This document shows positions 35,793 through 44,889 of a stretch of DNA of 64,000 nucleotides, in pieces. The notes below the pieces were generated by a model, which was given only the letters and a program-made list of their open reading frames with translations, did not search any database and had not been told where the DNA came from. The translations under genes and the position numbers were made by a program. Source of the stretch: Paracoccaceae bacterium (GTDB lineage Bacteria > Pseudomonadota > Alphaproteobacteria > Rhodobacterales > Rhodobacteraceae); the NCBI GenBank assembly GCA_016744015.1, contig JADGFD010000013.1, positions 21,419 to 85,418 on the forward strand. Direction: 5' to 3'. Within the stretch, counting starts at the first letter, position 1; each line of letters begins with the position of its first letter.

Positions 35793-35955
35793 GTGGATAA
35801 CAATTGGAAGACAGCAACCAAAGCCAACCGAGCAGCTCTCTATCAAGTCGCCCGCGCCATCACGGACACCACCAACCTGAGTGTGGAAGCCATTATGGAG
35901 CAAGCCTTCGGTCACAAACTGATGGTTGGGACCGACTATCTGTCCAATTTCCGCA
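35793..35955 (+). pseudogene. truncated gene cut by an IS fragment
   Basis: A GTG-started frame, MDNNWKTATKANRAALYQVA and on for about 54 residues, reads plausibly to about 35953. After that the frame enters antisense transposase sequence (see the IS3 fragment on the other strand), so the 3' part is lost. It is the last visible part of the recombinase element. No function is known. Confidence 0.5.
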
Positions 35956-36073
35956 GTCCATCCAAGACGATCCTGATCTTCTCTTCTGATGAATACTGCT
36001 TGCGGGTAGCCCGCTTGATATCTTTGACGATCTTCTCGGACGACTTACGTCCAGTTCTGGTTGTCTGTCTCAT
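35952..36073 (-). mobile_element. IS3-family OrfA 5' fragment
   Basis: On the minus strand, ATG at 36073 begins MRQTTRTGRKSSEKIVKDIK and continues RATRKQYSSEEKIRIVLDGLR, the typical N-terminal transposase OrfA helix-turn-helix region of IS3-type elements. It breaks off after about 41 residues at the junction with the truncated gene. Orf B and the left end are missing. Confidence 0.65.
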
Positions 36074-36213
36074 GTTCCACTCCTCAGTGGTTAACGATGA
36101 ACCAGAAACACTCTCTTATCAAATGGCGCTTTTTGGACCCATAAGCGCTGATGTCAGACAATCGGCTCACCATTTTTTGCCTCGTGTTCCGAGCAACTGA
36201 ACAGAGGCGCTGG

Positions 36214-36474
36214 CTAAAAATTCCGCTCCACAACCAGTTGGTCGATCTTTGAATGCAGCAGTTCTATTTGAGCTTCATCGGCGCGACCCGGATCACCATC
36301 ACGCTTGGAAAATACCGTGGCCATATTGTCAATCGCGGCTCGCTTCCGCGTCCCAATTTGCGTTGGATGCACACCATACTTCCTCGCCAGTTCCACCATA
36401 ATCATGTCCTCACGGGTCGCCTCAAGCGCAACCTTGGCTTTGAAAGCCGGAGAATGGTTCTTTCGTTGTATCAT
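36214..36474 (-). mobile_element. IS3-family OrfA fragment
   Basis: An 86-aa frame with the OrfA pattern RKNHSPAFKAKVALEATRED, ELARKYGVHPTQI and DEAQIELLHSKIDQLVVERNF. It belongs to a different IS3 subgroup from the fragment beside it. The frame stops where OrfA would continue (VERDFL in relatives), and no OrfB follows, so the element is a remnant. Confidence 0.75.
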
Positions 36475-36581
36475 TTTGAATCGCCTTTCTCATAACTCGA
36501 TCCATCTTAACTACTGGCTCAAATTCTTGCGACAACCTCTGACCTGGAGCGGCAATAAAACGCGACAGGTCCAGATTGAGA

Positions 36582-37226
36582 TTAGTTGTGTCGTTGCCGC
36601 AGGGTCGCCAGTGAATAGCTTTGCTGCACAGGGGTTGGCTCGGGGCGAAAGCGGGGGTCTGCCACAAGGCAGCCGATGCCACAGAGCTGCACCGTGCTGC
36701 GGGCCGCACCATCGGTAAACCACAGCCGCCCGCCGGGGGTGGACACATAACCGTTAATACCCTCTTGAATATCGCCCTCAAGGTCGGTGGCGGAGGGCAC
36801 CTCGCTATCATAACTCGGCGCATAGGCGGCGTGGGTGTGATAAGAGGCGATGATGCGCATAGTGGCGGGCGGGTTATCTGGTGTGCAGCCTGCGGGCGCG
36901 CCACGCTTGGGGCCGGAAATTGTGAAATCACCGTTGGGGAGCTGGCCAAGATAGCCGCAATATTCACGGTCTTCCGCGATAGAACGTGGCTGGATGGCGT
37001 TGAGCTGGGCCTTGATAAAGGCCACCTCGGCCGCGCTGCGCGGCTGGGGCTGGGGGCTGGGATTTGTCTCAACGGCGGAGAGCGACTGGCTGCTGCCGGA
37101 AGGCGCGGCAATGGCCGAAGGGGTTGGCGCGGCGGCGGTCAGCAACGGCTGCGCACCGCCCACGGGGAGGGTCTCACAGGCTGCGAGGAGAAGCACGAGA
37201 GCGAGGCTGGATTTTAGAATGTGCAT
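36582..37226 (-). CDS. DUF4329-type lipoprotein with JAMM-like motif
   Basis: A 214-aa lipoprotein starting at the ATG at 37226; signal MHILKSSLALVLLLAACET, lipobox LAAC. After a Pro/Ser-rich linker (residues 20-65) comes EDREYCGYLGQLPNG and ASYHTHAAYAPSYDSEVPSATD, i.e. a Glu, then H-x-H and S-x2-D, which match the metal-binding JAMM/JAB pattern with a longer spacer than the classical 7. The domain is known as DUF4329. A zinc protease-like role in the envelope is possible but not shown. Confidence 0.7.
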   Translation of the reverse strand: MHILKSSLALVLLLAACETLPVGGAQPLLTAAAPTPSAIAAPSGSSQSLSAVETNPSPQPQPRSAAEVAFIKAQLNAIQPRSIAEDREYCGYLGQLPNGDFTISGPKRGAPAGCTPDNPPATMRIIASYHTHAAYAPSYDSEVPSATDLEGDIQEGINGYVSTPGGRLWFTDGAARSTVQLCGIGCLVADPRFRPEPTPVQQSYSLATLRQRHN

Positions 37227-37472
37227 GGGTGGCCCCGTGGTTGTGGATTTGGAGGAGTAAAGCATTTGGGCTGGGGTTGGGCAAGGGGGTGATTGGGGGG
37301 CGAGCAGCCACCAAAACGGGGGAGATATTTATGTCGGACTTTTGTCGGACTCCTGTCGGGTTTTTGGGGTGCGCGGGATTGTTGTGGCATAAATCCCAAA
37401 GGCAGGAATTTTGAGTGGGGGAATAAGACAAGTAAAGGGATGGCTAGCAGTGCCGCGTGAGGATCATGCACC

Positions 37473-38231
37473 CTAAATGTTAGGTCTCTTACTACGTAAT
37501 TTTGGATACGAATATCCGATAGGCTTAGCATTGGTCATTTCGTCGAAAATTGCAAAGGTTGGAATAATATTAGGTTCTTCCCCCCTTTTTTCGGCGAGGA
37601 ACTCTAGCCAACTAAACCCGAATGGCTCTATGAAGTCGCCTAGGCTTTGTTTTCCATCGGCATACACAGAATACCAGTATTGTGTCAGTTTGCCGTCACC
37701 TTCGTCATAATCCACCTCAGGAGTAGTAATAATAATTACATCAAGTGCGCAATTATTGATGGATAACGCTTTTCCCGACAAAAAACGGGCCATTCGATGG
37801 GGATTGAACCCAAGATCAGCAACGTTTGCTACAATTAGCGCCCCGAATTTTGCGTCTTCTCCAATTCTGTTCCGAGTCTCAGAGACTTGTTTATTTGCTT
37901 TTCTCAAAAGTCCATTTAAGGCATTGCCAGTTTTCTCTTCCATTTTTCTCGAAACTCTTGTTGGAGGCAAGATCGCACCCGAAAGAATTTGATCAGCCAA
38001 ATTAACCTTATAGCCGCAATCTTTTAGTGAATTTTGAAGTCTACGGCGAATATTCTCGGGGCTAGCTTGGTTTTTTTCGAGTGTCTTCAGCTCTAAGACT
38101 AGACCTTGTTCGGCCATATAATAGTCAGCATTTAGGCCTTTCGCAAATTTTCCTGATTTATATGAATCAATCCTATGCCCGTTAGGCTGGGTGGCAATGA
38201 ATTCGTCAAAAATGCTCTCAAAATCGCTCAT
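37473..38231 (-). CDS. PD-(D/E)xK nuclease-like protein coupled to uvrB
   Basis: A 252-aa protein with ATG at 38231 sharing its A with the uvrB stop (TGATG), or the GTG 3 bp before. The segment GLNADYYMAEQGLVLELKTLEK has the order Asp, then ExK (ELK), as in the PD-(D/E)xK nuclease fold. The rest is a mix of beta strands and helices with no other family recognised. Base use is clearly more AT-rich than uvrB and neighbours, so it is likely acquired. It could be a repair- or defence-related nuclease, by inference. Confidence 0.65.
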   Translation of the reverse strand: MSDFESIFDEFIATQPNGHRIDSYKSGKFAKGLNADYYMAEQGLVLELKTLEKNQASPENIRRRLQNSLKDCGYKVNLADQILSGAILPPTRVSRKMEEKTGNALNGLLRKANKQVSETRNRIGEDAKFGALIVANVADLGFNPHRMARFLSGKALSINNCALDVIIITTPEVDYDEGDGKLTQYWYSVYADGKQSLGDFIEPFGFSWLEFLAEKRGEEPNIIPTFAIFDEMTNAKPIGYSYPKLRSKRPNI

Positions 38232-40372
38232 CACCGCCGCCTCTTACTCTTCCCTTTAAACACCGTAGTCCCCGCCCTCCCAGCCGTAGACCTTCCTTCG
38301 CTCGCCGCCGCTATCGCGCTTTGCCGCGCTAGTGGATCATCGGCCACGGCCAGCTCCACCGCTTCCAGCCTTTGCACTTCGTCGCGCAGGCGGGCGGCGT
38401 CTTCGAACTCTAGGTTTTCGGCGTGTTGGCGCATTTGGGTGCGCATGGCTTCAAGGTGGACTTTCAGGTTGGCACCATAGGTCGCCTTATCAACCTTGGC
38501 CGTTACGCGGCTTTGGTCGGTGTCGGCGTTAAACAGGCCTTCCAGCACGTCCTCTACGTTTTTGCGGATCGTTTGCGGGGTGATGCCGTGGGCCTCGTTA
38601 TAGGCTGCCTGCTTTTCGCGGCGGCGCTCGGTTTCGCCCATGGCGCGCTCCATGCTGCCGGTAATCCGGTCGGCATACATTATCACGCGGCCATCCTCGT
38701 TCCGCGCCGCCCGCCCGATGGTTTGCACCAGCGAGGTTTCGGAGCGCAAAAAGCCCTCTTTGTCGGCGTCCAAAATCGCCACGAGGCCACATTCTGGAAT
38801 ATCCAACCCCTCACGCAGGAGGTTGATGCCGATCAGCACGTCAAACGCCCCGAGGCGGAGGTCTCGGAGGATTTCGATGCGCTCTAACGTATCAATGTCA
38901 GAGTGCATATAACGCACCCGCACGCCTTGCTCGTGCAGGTATTCCGTCAGGTCTTCGGACATGCGCTTGGTGAGGGTTGTTACCAGCACCCGCTGGTCAC
39001 GCGCCGCCACGATGCGAATCTCAGACAGCAGGTCATCGACTTGGGTTTCCACGGGGCGGATCTCGATTTCAGGGTCAAGCAAGCCGGTTGGCCGAATGAT
39101 TTGCTCGGCAAACACGCCGCCTGCTTGCGCCAGCTCCCACTTTTGCGGAGTGGCGGACACAAACACCGAGCGCGGGCGCATGGCGTCCCATTCCTCGAAT
39201 TTCAGCGGGCGGTTATCCATGCAGCTTGGCAGGCGAAAGCCGTGCTCGGCCAGCGTTGATTTGCGCCGGAAGTCACCCTTATACATGCCGCCAATTTGCG
39301 GCACGCTGACGTGGCTTTCATCGGCAAACACAATGGCATTATCGGGGATATATTCAAACAAGGTGGGGGGTGGCTCGCCTGGGGCTCGGCCCGTGAGGTA
39401 GCGGGAATAGTTCTCGATGCCGTTACAAAAACCCGAGGCGTCCATCATCTCAAGGTCAAAATTCGTGCGCTGCTCAAGGCGCTGGGCCTCCAGCAATTTG
39501 CCCTCACCTACGAATTTATCAAGCTGCAAGCGCAGCTCTTCTTTGATCTTGATAATCGCCTGATTGAGGGTTGGGCGGGGCGTAACATAGTGCGAGTTGG
39601 CATAGATGCGGACCTTTTCCAGTGTGCCGGTTTTTGCAGCCGTCAGGGTATCAAACTCGACGATTTTCTCTAGCTCGTTGCCGAAAAACGAAAACCGCCA
39701 GCCGCGATCATCAAGGTGGGCGGGCCAGAGTTCCAAACTATCGCCGCGCACCCGAAAGCTGCCGCGCTGAAAAGCCTGATCGTTGCGCTTGTATTGCTGG
39801 GCAATCAACTCCTGCATAATTTGGCGCTGGTCGTATTCCTCGCCCACAATCAGGTCTTGCGTCATTTCGCCATAGGTTTCCACGCTTCCGATACCATAAA
39901 TGCAGCTCACAGAGGCCACGATGATCACGTCATCCCGCTCAAGTAGCGCGCGGGTGGCCGAGTGGCGCATCCGGTCGATTTGCTCGTTGATCTGGGATTC
40001 CTTCTCGATGAAGGTATCCGAGCGCGGGACGTAAGCCTCGGGCTGGTAATAATCATAAAAGCTCACAAAATACTCTACGGCATTCTCAGGAAAGAAGCTT
40101 TTCATCTCGCCATAAAGCTGGGCGGCGAGGGTTTTGTTGGGGGCAAGTATGATGGCCGGGCGCTGGGTGGCCTCAATGACCTTGGCCATGGTAAAGGTTT
40201 TACCCGTGCCCGTAGCCCCGAGCAGCACTTGATTTTGCTCACCTTCATTGATGCCCGCCACCAGCTCTTTAATCGCCGTCGGCTGATCGCCCGCGGGTTC
40301 AAACTTGGTGTGCAGCACAATCTCTTTGCCGCCCTCCAGCTTTTCATGGTTTAAAATATCTGGTTTTTCCAT
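38231..40372 (-). CDS. uvrB: excinuclease ABC subunit B
   Basis: UvrB is the helicase-like damage-verifying subunit of nucleotide excision repair. Start at the ATG at 40372 gives 713 aa. Motifs: Walker [13 protein letters not shown], beta-hairpin region [21 protein letters not shown], DEXx-box [15 protein letters not shown], helicase motif [21 protein letters not shown] and the C-terminal UVR motif [18 protein letters not shown]. The reading frame continues upstream without a stop into the marR-like gene. Confidence 0.97.
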   Translation of the reverse strand: MEKPDILNHEKLEGGKEIVLHTKFEPAGDQPTAIKELVAGINEGEQNQVLLGATGTGKTFTMAKVIEATQRPAIILAPNKTLAAQLYGEMKSFFPENAVEYFVSFYDYYQPEAYVPRSDTFIEKESQINEQIDRMRHSATRALLERDDVIIVASVSCIYGIGSVETYGEMTQDLIVGEEYDQRQIMQELIAQQYKRNDQAFQRGSFRVRGDSLELWPAHLDDRGWRFSFFGNELEKIVEFDTLTAAKTGTLEKVRIYANSHYVTPRPTLNQAIIKIKEELRLQLDKFVGEGKLLEAQRLEQRTNFDLEMMDASGFCNGIENYSRYLTGRAPGEPPPTLFEYIPDNAIVFADESHVSVPQIGGMYKGDFRRKSTLAEHGFRLPSCMDNRPLKFEEWDAMRPRSVFVSATPQKWELAQAGGVFAEQIIRPTGLLDPEIEIRPVETQVDDLLSEIRIVAARDQRVLVTTLTKRMSEDLTEYLHEQGVRVRYMHSDIDTLERIEILRDLRLGAFDVLIGINLLREGLDIPECGLVAILDADKEGFLRSETSLVQTIGRAARNEDGRVIMYADRITGSMERAMGETERRREKQAAYNEAHGITPQTIRKNVEDVLEGLFNADTDQSRVTAKVDKATYGANLKVHLEAMRTQMRQHAENLEFEDAARLRDEVQRLEAVELAVADDPLARQSAIAAASEGRSTAGRAGTTVFKGKSKRRR

Positions 40373-40852
40373 TGAGCGATTCCCCCGGCGGATACTTTGA
40401 CCTCTTTTTGTTCTCAAGCAAAGGGGGTAAACGAGTTTTTCCAAAATGGCTGTAAAAGCCTGCCGCTCAGGCTCTGACAACCCCGCCAGAAGCCGGTTAT
40501 TCACCTGCGCAATAATTTCCCGCACCTTGGGCCCAATAGCTTTGCCGCGTGGCTTTAAAAAAAGAAGGTGGTTGCGACGCGAAGTCGGGTCCTCCCGCCG
40601 CTCAAGCAAGCCCGCGGCCTGCATCGAATCAACCAGCCTTGTAATGCCATAGGGCGGCAGCTTAAGACGCTTGCCCAGTTCCGCTTGCGTGAGCCCCTCA
40701 GATTCTATCAAGGTCATCAAAATAAAAAAGCTGTTGAGCGTGAGGTCCAATGCCTTGAGCCGCGCCTCCATTTCAGCATTGAGCCGCCGAGAAAGCTGAT
40801 TGAGCATGCGGCCCACACTTACGGGGTGATTCTGGGCCAGGGGTCTGTTCAT
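40373..40852 (-). CDS. MarR-family regulator, open into uvrB
   Basis: Starting at the ATG at 40852 ([17 protein letters not shown]). The winged-helix core is [51 protein letters not shown] and the wing [16 protein letters not shown]. There is no stop before the uvrB ATG in the same frame. At 40423-40427 there is a five-G run (C's on the coding strand); with one base fewer the frame would end LVYPFA then TGA at 40416-40414, a normal MarR end. So either a 160-residue N-terminal extension of UvrB exists or the run is a sequence error or mutation. Confidence 0.8.
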
Positions 40853-40944
40853 GGCGGCACAATGCGGCTGGATTGGAATTTGCAAAATTGCATTGGTAAT
40901 AATAGCGAAAGCAATACATCCACAGGCAACCGAAAGGACTCTCA

Positions 40945-41455
40945 ATGAAACGTTATCACCCGGTTTTAGTCTCTTTGCATTGGTTGCTTGCTTTTTAATT
41001 GTCGGCGGGCTTGGCCTTGCGAACACGCCAAACGCTGACCCGTTTAAGTTTTTTAGCCTGAAAATGCATATGTCGATTGGCACTGCCATTTTGGCGCTTA
41101 TGGTCGGGCGGCTGTTGGTGCGGTTATTTACCAAAAAACCTCCGCATGCCAATATTGGCAATGATCTTCTGAATAAAGGCGCGATTGCTGCACATTATTT
41201 TTGTATGCTGTTGTGATCGCCATGGCGGCGAGCGGCTTGGCCATTGCCAAGGAAGCGGGGCTGTTTGACATCGTGTTTGGCGGCTCGGGCGCAGCCTTGC
41301 CGGTTAATTTCAGCCACATCGCCCCGCGGGCGGCCCACGGCGTGCTGGCGATTGTGTTGGCGCTGACCATTATTGGGCACGTGCTCTCCACGCTTTATCA
41401 CCAATACGTTCGGAAAGACTCGCTGTTTTCCCGAATGTGGTTTGAAGGACGCTGA
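40945..41455 (+). pseudogene. cytochrome b561-like protein, two frameshifts
   Basis: Three frames together spell one membrane protein: [17 protein letters not shown] with the heme-ligand His in SLHW, then [16 protein letters not shown] through ARLF-type spans to HYF, then LYAVVIAMAASGLA to WFEGR. Joining needs one extra T at 40992-40996 and one at 41198-41202; both are T5 where T6 restores the frame. The product would be a small b-type cytochrome of the inner membrane. Two same-type losses suggest homopolymer sequencing error or a recent pseudogene. Confidence 0.7.
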
Positions 41456-41456
41456 T

Positions 41457-41942
41457 ATGCGTAAGCTCATCGCATTCATCCACGAAATTGCTACCATCAT
41501 GCATGTGGGCGGGATTCTCTCGCATATTGTGATGGGAGCAGCCATTGGCCACCCCGATGCCTCTACAGCCTTTCATGTGTATCAATATAAGGAAATCAGT
41601 GCCTATATTTTGATACTGCCGAGGCTTGGGCTAAAAATATTTGCTGACCTCGTGCTGTTTTACGGCTTTAAGGTGCGGGCAAACTGGCTAAAGGCCAAGC
41701 TAGCGATGACAGCGTTTTTGACTATAAATGCTTTTGTTTTCCTAGTGCCCATGATGCCGGAAATGTTGCAACTGGCCAAAGATTCGCTACCAGCCGGTGT
41801 GGTAAGTGATGCATTTATCGCGCGCGGAGAAACTGAAGCGCTGATTGGCATGTCCAATATTATTCCGCTAGCGCTAGAGCTTATGCTAGGGGCCTTCAGG
41901 CCGAAGCTGTTTGGGGAGCGGCGCAAAATAGTTAACAAATGA
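41457..41942 (+). CDS. membrane protein of unknown function behind cytochrome b561
   Basis: A 161-aa protein starting at the ATG at 41457, one base after the cytochrome b561 stop, so it is probably in one operon with it. Four membrane segments are visible: FIHEIATIMHVGGILSHIVMG, ISAYILILPRLGLKIFADLV, LAMTAFLTINAFVFLVPMM and IGMSNIIPLALELMLG. His residues near HEIATIMH could be ligands. I cannot name a family. Confidence 0.75.
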   Translation: MRKLIAFIHEIATIMHVGGILSHIVMGAAIGHPDASTAFHVYQYKEISAYILILPRLGLKIFADLVLFYGFKVRANWLKAKLAMTAFLTINAFVFLVPMMPEMLQLAKDSLPAGVVSDAFIARGETEALIGMSNIIPLALELMLGAFRPKLFGERRKIVNK

Positions 41943-42031
41943 TTAACACTTAAGGTTGCTTTTTAGGAAAATAAGGCAACTATTTGGCTATTTTGTTCTT
42001 GTATTGTCCGGCTTAGTTTGGTTAATTGGTT

Positions 42032-42118
42032 TTGCAAGTGGCAAGTTACCGGCTCGGTGTGATACGAACCCACCCCACCCCTCGCTCCCTCACACTGGGC
42101 CGGTAACTTTCCTTGCAA
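42032..42118. repeat. long imperfect inverted repeat (MITE-like or hairpin)
   Basis: The arm AAGTTACCGGCTCGGTGTGA (42043-42062) is matched by the complement of 42090-42109 with two mismatches; both ends also carry TTGCAA (42032-42037 and 42113-42118). The loop of about 27 bases is C-rich (CCACCCCACCCCTCGCTCCC). The whole could fold into a long stem-loop. It lies in the spacer between the membrane protein and the NDUFS4-like gene and is not a usual terminator. Confidence 0.6.
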
Positions 42119-42180
42119 TCCCCCTTGCACAGAAGCTTTGAATTGGCGATAAGATACTGACAATTCCAAGAGGCACTCCG

Positions 42181-42492
42181 ATGACCGCACGAATTTACCA
42201 GCCTGCTCGCAATGCGATGCAATCCGGCCAAGCCAAAACCAAAGACTGGATTCTGGAGCATAGCCCTGAATCCGCGCGCGACATCGACCCGCTGATGGGC
42301 TGGACTAGCTCCACTGATATGCAACAGCAAATCCGTATACGCTTTGCCAATAAAGCCGCTGCCATTGCCTATGCAGAAGCCCAAGGGCTGGCCTATGCGG
42401 TGACAGAACCACACAAACGCCAAGCTCTGGTGCGTCAAGGCGGCTACGGCGAAAATTTCGCCGCCAACAGGCGCACTATCTGGACCCACTAA
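42181..42492 (+). CDS. NDUFS4-like complex I accessory protein
   Basis: A 103-aa protein of the ETC complex I conserved-region family. MTARIYQPARNAMQSGQAKTK, WILEHSPESARDIDPLMGWTSS, and QIRIRFANKAAAIAYAEAQGLAY are family segments. It associates with the NADH-binding arm of complex I in alphaproteobacteria and mitochondria. The tRNA-Arg gene starts 8 bp after it. Confidence 0.92.
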   Translation: MTARIYQPARNAMQSGQAKTKDWILEHSPESARDIDPLMGWTSSTDMQQQIRIRFANKAAAIAYAEAQGLAYAVTEPHKRQALVRQGGYGENFAANRRTIWTH

Positions 42493-42499
42493 TTTTTTC

Positions 42500-42576
42500 G
42501 GCCCCGTAGCTCAGCTGGATAGAGCAGCTGACTTCTAATCAGCAGGCCACAGGTTCGAATCCTGTCGGGGTCACCA
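42500..42576 (+). tRNA. tRNA-Arg (anticodon TCT)
   Basis: A 77-nt tRNA with encoded CCA. Acceptor GGCCCCG pairs with CGGGGTC (one G-T), anticodon loop CTTCTAA gives TCT, reading AGA. The T-loop GGTTCGAAT is canonical. Its 3' half is the attachment site of the island: the same 50 bases recur at 59820-59869. Confidence 0.96.
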
Positions 42577-42580
42577 TATT
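42531..42580 (+). repeat. island attL, 50-bp direct repeat
   Basis: The 3' half of tRNA-Arg plus ATATT after its CCA. It is repeated without mismatch at 59820-59869; bases outside differ on both sides (g versus t before, t versus a after). This is the classical mark of tyrosine integrase insertion into a tRNA. Confidence 0.95.
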
Positions 42581-42631
42581 TACCTTATATTTATAGCACA
42601 TTTTAAAACTTGCTCTAATTTATCTTAGTCA

Positions 42632-42652
42632 TTTGGTGCAAATTTGGTGCAA
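42632..42652 (+). promoter_or_regulatory. putative integrase arm site, left
   Basis: Two tandem TTTGGTGCAA units, 52 bp inside attL. The same 21 bases occur at 59683-59703 near attR. The half site GTGCAA is also used in the island palindromes. Confidence 0.6.
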
Positions 42653-42715
42653 TAAGCAGCAAACTATGCGATACTCAATGAGAACCACGGGGAATCAATG
42701 AGGATCGGGTAGGGT

Positions 42716-43780
42716 TTGGCAAGCGTACAGAAAATCTCTGGAAAGAAGGGGGATCGCTGGAAGGCGGTTGTTCGTCGAAAGGGATTTGGAACGCAGACTC
42801 AGACCTTTGGTAAAAAGAAAGACGCGGAAACCTGGGCCCGTTCTATAGACACCAGAATTGATAGTGGCGCATTGCTGGTTTCCAGTGAGACCAGAAAAGC
42901 GACGGTTGCGGAGCTGATTGATCGATACATCTCCGACGTCCTACCTCAGAAAAAATCAGGCAGAGTTCAGAAACAACAATTGCTACGATGGAGAGACTTG
43001 CTCGGCGAGGTCAGATTAATGGCCTTAACACCCTACCGGATATTGCAAGCACGCGCGGAAATTATGGCTCAGATAACCCGAAATGGTGTGCCAGTATCAA
43101 ATGCAACGGTAAATCGCTATCACGCTGCGCTTAGTCATGTTTTGAAAGTGGCGGAGATGCAATACGGTTTGATTGAAAGCAATCCTATTCGCAAAGTGCC
43201 GAAGTTGAAGGAACCGCAAGGTCGCGTCCGGTACTTGACCGCAGATGAGCAGATCGCATTGCTTACAGCCTGCGAGCAAGACTCGAACCCTTTGCTTCCA
43301 ACAATAGTGATGATGGCCATTGCAACAGGTATGCGCAAAGGCGAGGTTCTAAACCTCAAATGGTCGGATGTTGATTTGTCGAGGCAAACCGCGCTCATTG
43401 AGGAACCCAAAAACGGACAACGTAGGTCGGTATTTTTAGTGGAAAAGATTGTAAGGTTGATCGAGGCACTAAAGGAAAGTGCCGGAGGAAAATCAGAATA
43501 CCTTTTCCCCGGTCGTTCAAATCTCAAACCGATAGATATCAGTTCCGCATGGCAGCGTGCGGTCAAAGCCGCGAACTTGAAAGATTTTAGGTTCCACGAC
43601 CTACGTCATACTGCAGGGAGTTACCTTGCGATGGACGGAGCATCTATACTACAGATTTCTGCAGTACTCGGTCAAAGAAGCCCTCAAATGGCCTCTCGAT
43701 ATGCACACCTTAGTGATGCAAGCACCCAAGGCGTTTTGAACAAAACCATGTCTAAGGTTTTTGGAGATGCGGATGACTAA
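42716..43780 (+). CDS. tyrosine integrase of the tRNA-Arg island
   Basis: A 354-aa phage-type integrase with a TTG start; the stretch around this start is conserved in the decayed copy at 62530-62670, which supports it. N-terminal arm-binding domain (GKKGDRWKAVVRRKGFGTQT), core-binding SAM-like domain, and the catalytic domain with Arg in ATGMRKGEVLNLKWSDVD, HxxR in FHDLRHTAGSY, then LGQRSPQMASRYAHL with the Tyr nucleophile. It points away from the tRNA, and the next gene overlaps its end. It should recombine the 50-bp att repeats. Confidence 0.95.
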   Translation: MASVQKISGKKGDRWKAVVRRKGFGTQTQTFGKKKDAETWARSIDTRIDSGALLVSSETRKATVAELIDRYISDVLPQKKSGRVQKQQLLRWRDLLGEVRLMALTPYRILQARAEIMAQITRNGVPVSNATVNRYHAALSHVLKVAEMQYGLIESNPIRKVPKLKEPQGRVRYLTADEQIALLTACEQDSNPLLPTIVMMAIATGMRKGEVLNLKWSDVDLSRQTALIEEPKNGQRRSVFLVEKIVRLIEALKESAGGKSEYLFPGRSNLKPIDISSAWQRAVKAANLKDFRFHDLRHTAGSYLAMDGASILQISAVLGQRSPQMASRYAHLSDASTQGVLNKTMSKVFGDADD

Positions 43781-44498
43781 GATAAAGTGGTCAGCGCAAA
43801 TGTCTGACGAGGATTTCGTTCTAGCTTCCAAGCTCTATTTTGGGCAACGATTCTGGGACTTGCACATAGGTTGTTGCTTAATAGCTAAGATTGATCCGGA
43901 TACAAAGAAAAGCCCTGTCGGCAGGGATTATCTAGATTGGACCGAAGAAGATGAGGACGAATACGATTTTACAAAGCGACCTTTCATTGTCGCAATGCGC
44001 GCAATCTCCGAGCGAGACCAGGGCCAACTAAAATTCACAAACACAGCACCACTCAATGTCACAGAACGAAAAGATGTTATCGCGACGGGGAAAGACGTCA
44101 AAATTGATACCCGTGTTTTTGTGCGTTGGGTCTTGGAGCAGTGGCCCGAAGGTTGTTCTCATTTTAACCAAGCGGAAACAGCCTACCAGAAAAGGAAACT
44201 GGCCAAGAAAGAACAAATCGCGAAAAACCAAGGGAAACAGCAACTCAAAAAATGGGGACCTTCCTCACTAGTTCAGAAAGCTCAGGTCGAAAAAGCCTTC
44301 TGGAAAATGGTGACAGATCAAAAACTCGACGTTAACAAATCTAAAGGAAGGGTTTCACAATGGGCTAGGGATCTGGTGTCCATTATGTCTGAAACGATTT
44401 CAGAACCTTACAAATTCCATACTGTTAGAGCCTGGATTTCTTTCTGGATCGAAGAAAATCAACCAATTATAGAAATATCAAAGACCAAATCCAAATAA
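43773..44498 (+). CDS. island protein of unknown function (241 aa)
   Basis: Starts at the ATG at 43773, 6 bp behind GGAG and overlapping the integrase end by 8 bp, so coupled to it. A basic C-terminal half (QKRKLAKKEQIAKNQGKQQLKKWG) follows a mixed N-terminal half with FWDLHIGCCLIAKIDPD. The C-terminal part WARDLVSIMSETISEPYKFHTVRAWISFW is Trp- and Tyr-rich. It could be a nucleic-acid-binding protein by charge, but I recognise no family. Confidence 0.75.
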   Translation: MTKIKWSAQMSDEDFVLASKLYFGQRFWDLHIGCCLIAKIDPDTKKSPVGRDYLDWTEEDEDEYDFTKRPFIVAMRAISERDQGQLKFTNTAPLNVTERKDVIATGKDVKIDTRVFVRWVLEQWPEGCSHFNQAETAYQKRKLAKKEQIAKNQGKQQLKKWGPSSLVQKAQVEKAFWKMVTDQKLDVNKSKGRVSQWARDLVSIMSETISEPYKFHTVRAWISFWIEENQPIIEISKTKSK

Positions 44499-44616
44499 TC
44501 AGATCAAAAATGCTTTAAGTGTTTGTTTTTAAAATAAATTGATATCCGTGGTTGATTTTGCGGCGCTAAAAAATCAGCGTTTATTGAACCTTCATTTTAC
44601 CATGGAGGGTATCACA

Positions 44617-44889
44617 TTGAACCAAGAACAAACAAAGGCGAATAACGGAAGTTTTATTGCTCCCTTACGCCTCTTCCCAGTAAACCAAATCCCGGCACAA
44701 GATGGCTACCAGTGGCTTACCGAAAGCACTTTACGCCACTGGATTTTTAATTCAGAGGAATCGATTGGCTCCGGCGGAACCGTCATCCCAGGAAACGGTT
44801 TTGGACCCGCCATCATTCGGCTTGGACGCAAAATCCTGATCGATCTTGACCAGCTAGACACCTGGGTTGAAGCCCATCGCCTATCATGA
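44617..44889 (+). CDS. HTH protein, excisionase/AlpA-like
   Basis: A 90-aa protein. A TTG at 44617 has GGAGGG 7 bp upstream; an ATG at 44602 in the same frame is possible. The core WLTESTLRHWIFNSEE..., IIRLGRKILIDLDQLDTWVEAHRLS looks like the DNA-binding winged helix of excisionase/AlpA regulators, where the last strand reads RKILIDLDQLDTW. Such proteins set excision direction or switch element genes. Overlaps the next gene as ATGA. Confidence 0.75.
   Translation: MNQEQTKANNGSFIAPLRLFPVNQIPAQDGYQWLTESTLRHWIFNSEESIGSGGTVIPGNGFGPAIIRLGRKILIDLDQLDTWVEAHRLS

Noticed and set aside
36422..37531. Overlapping long ORFs opposite the DUF4329 gene
   Set aside because: GC-rich shadow frames without signal peptides or motifs; the lipoprotein frame explains the region.
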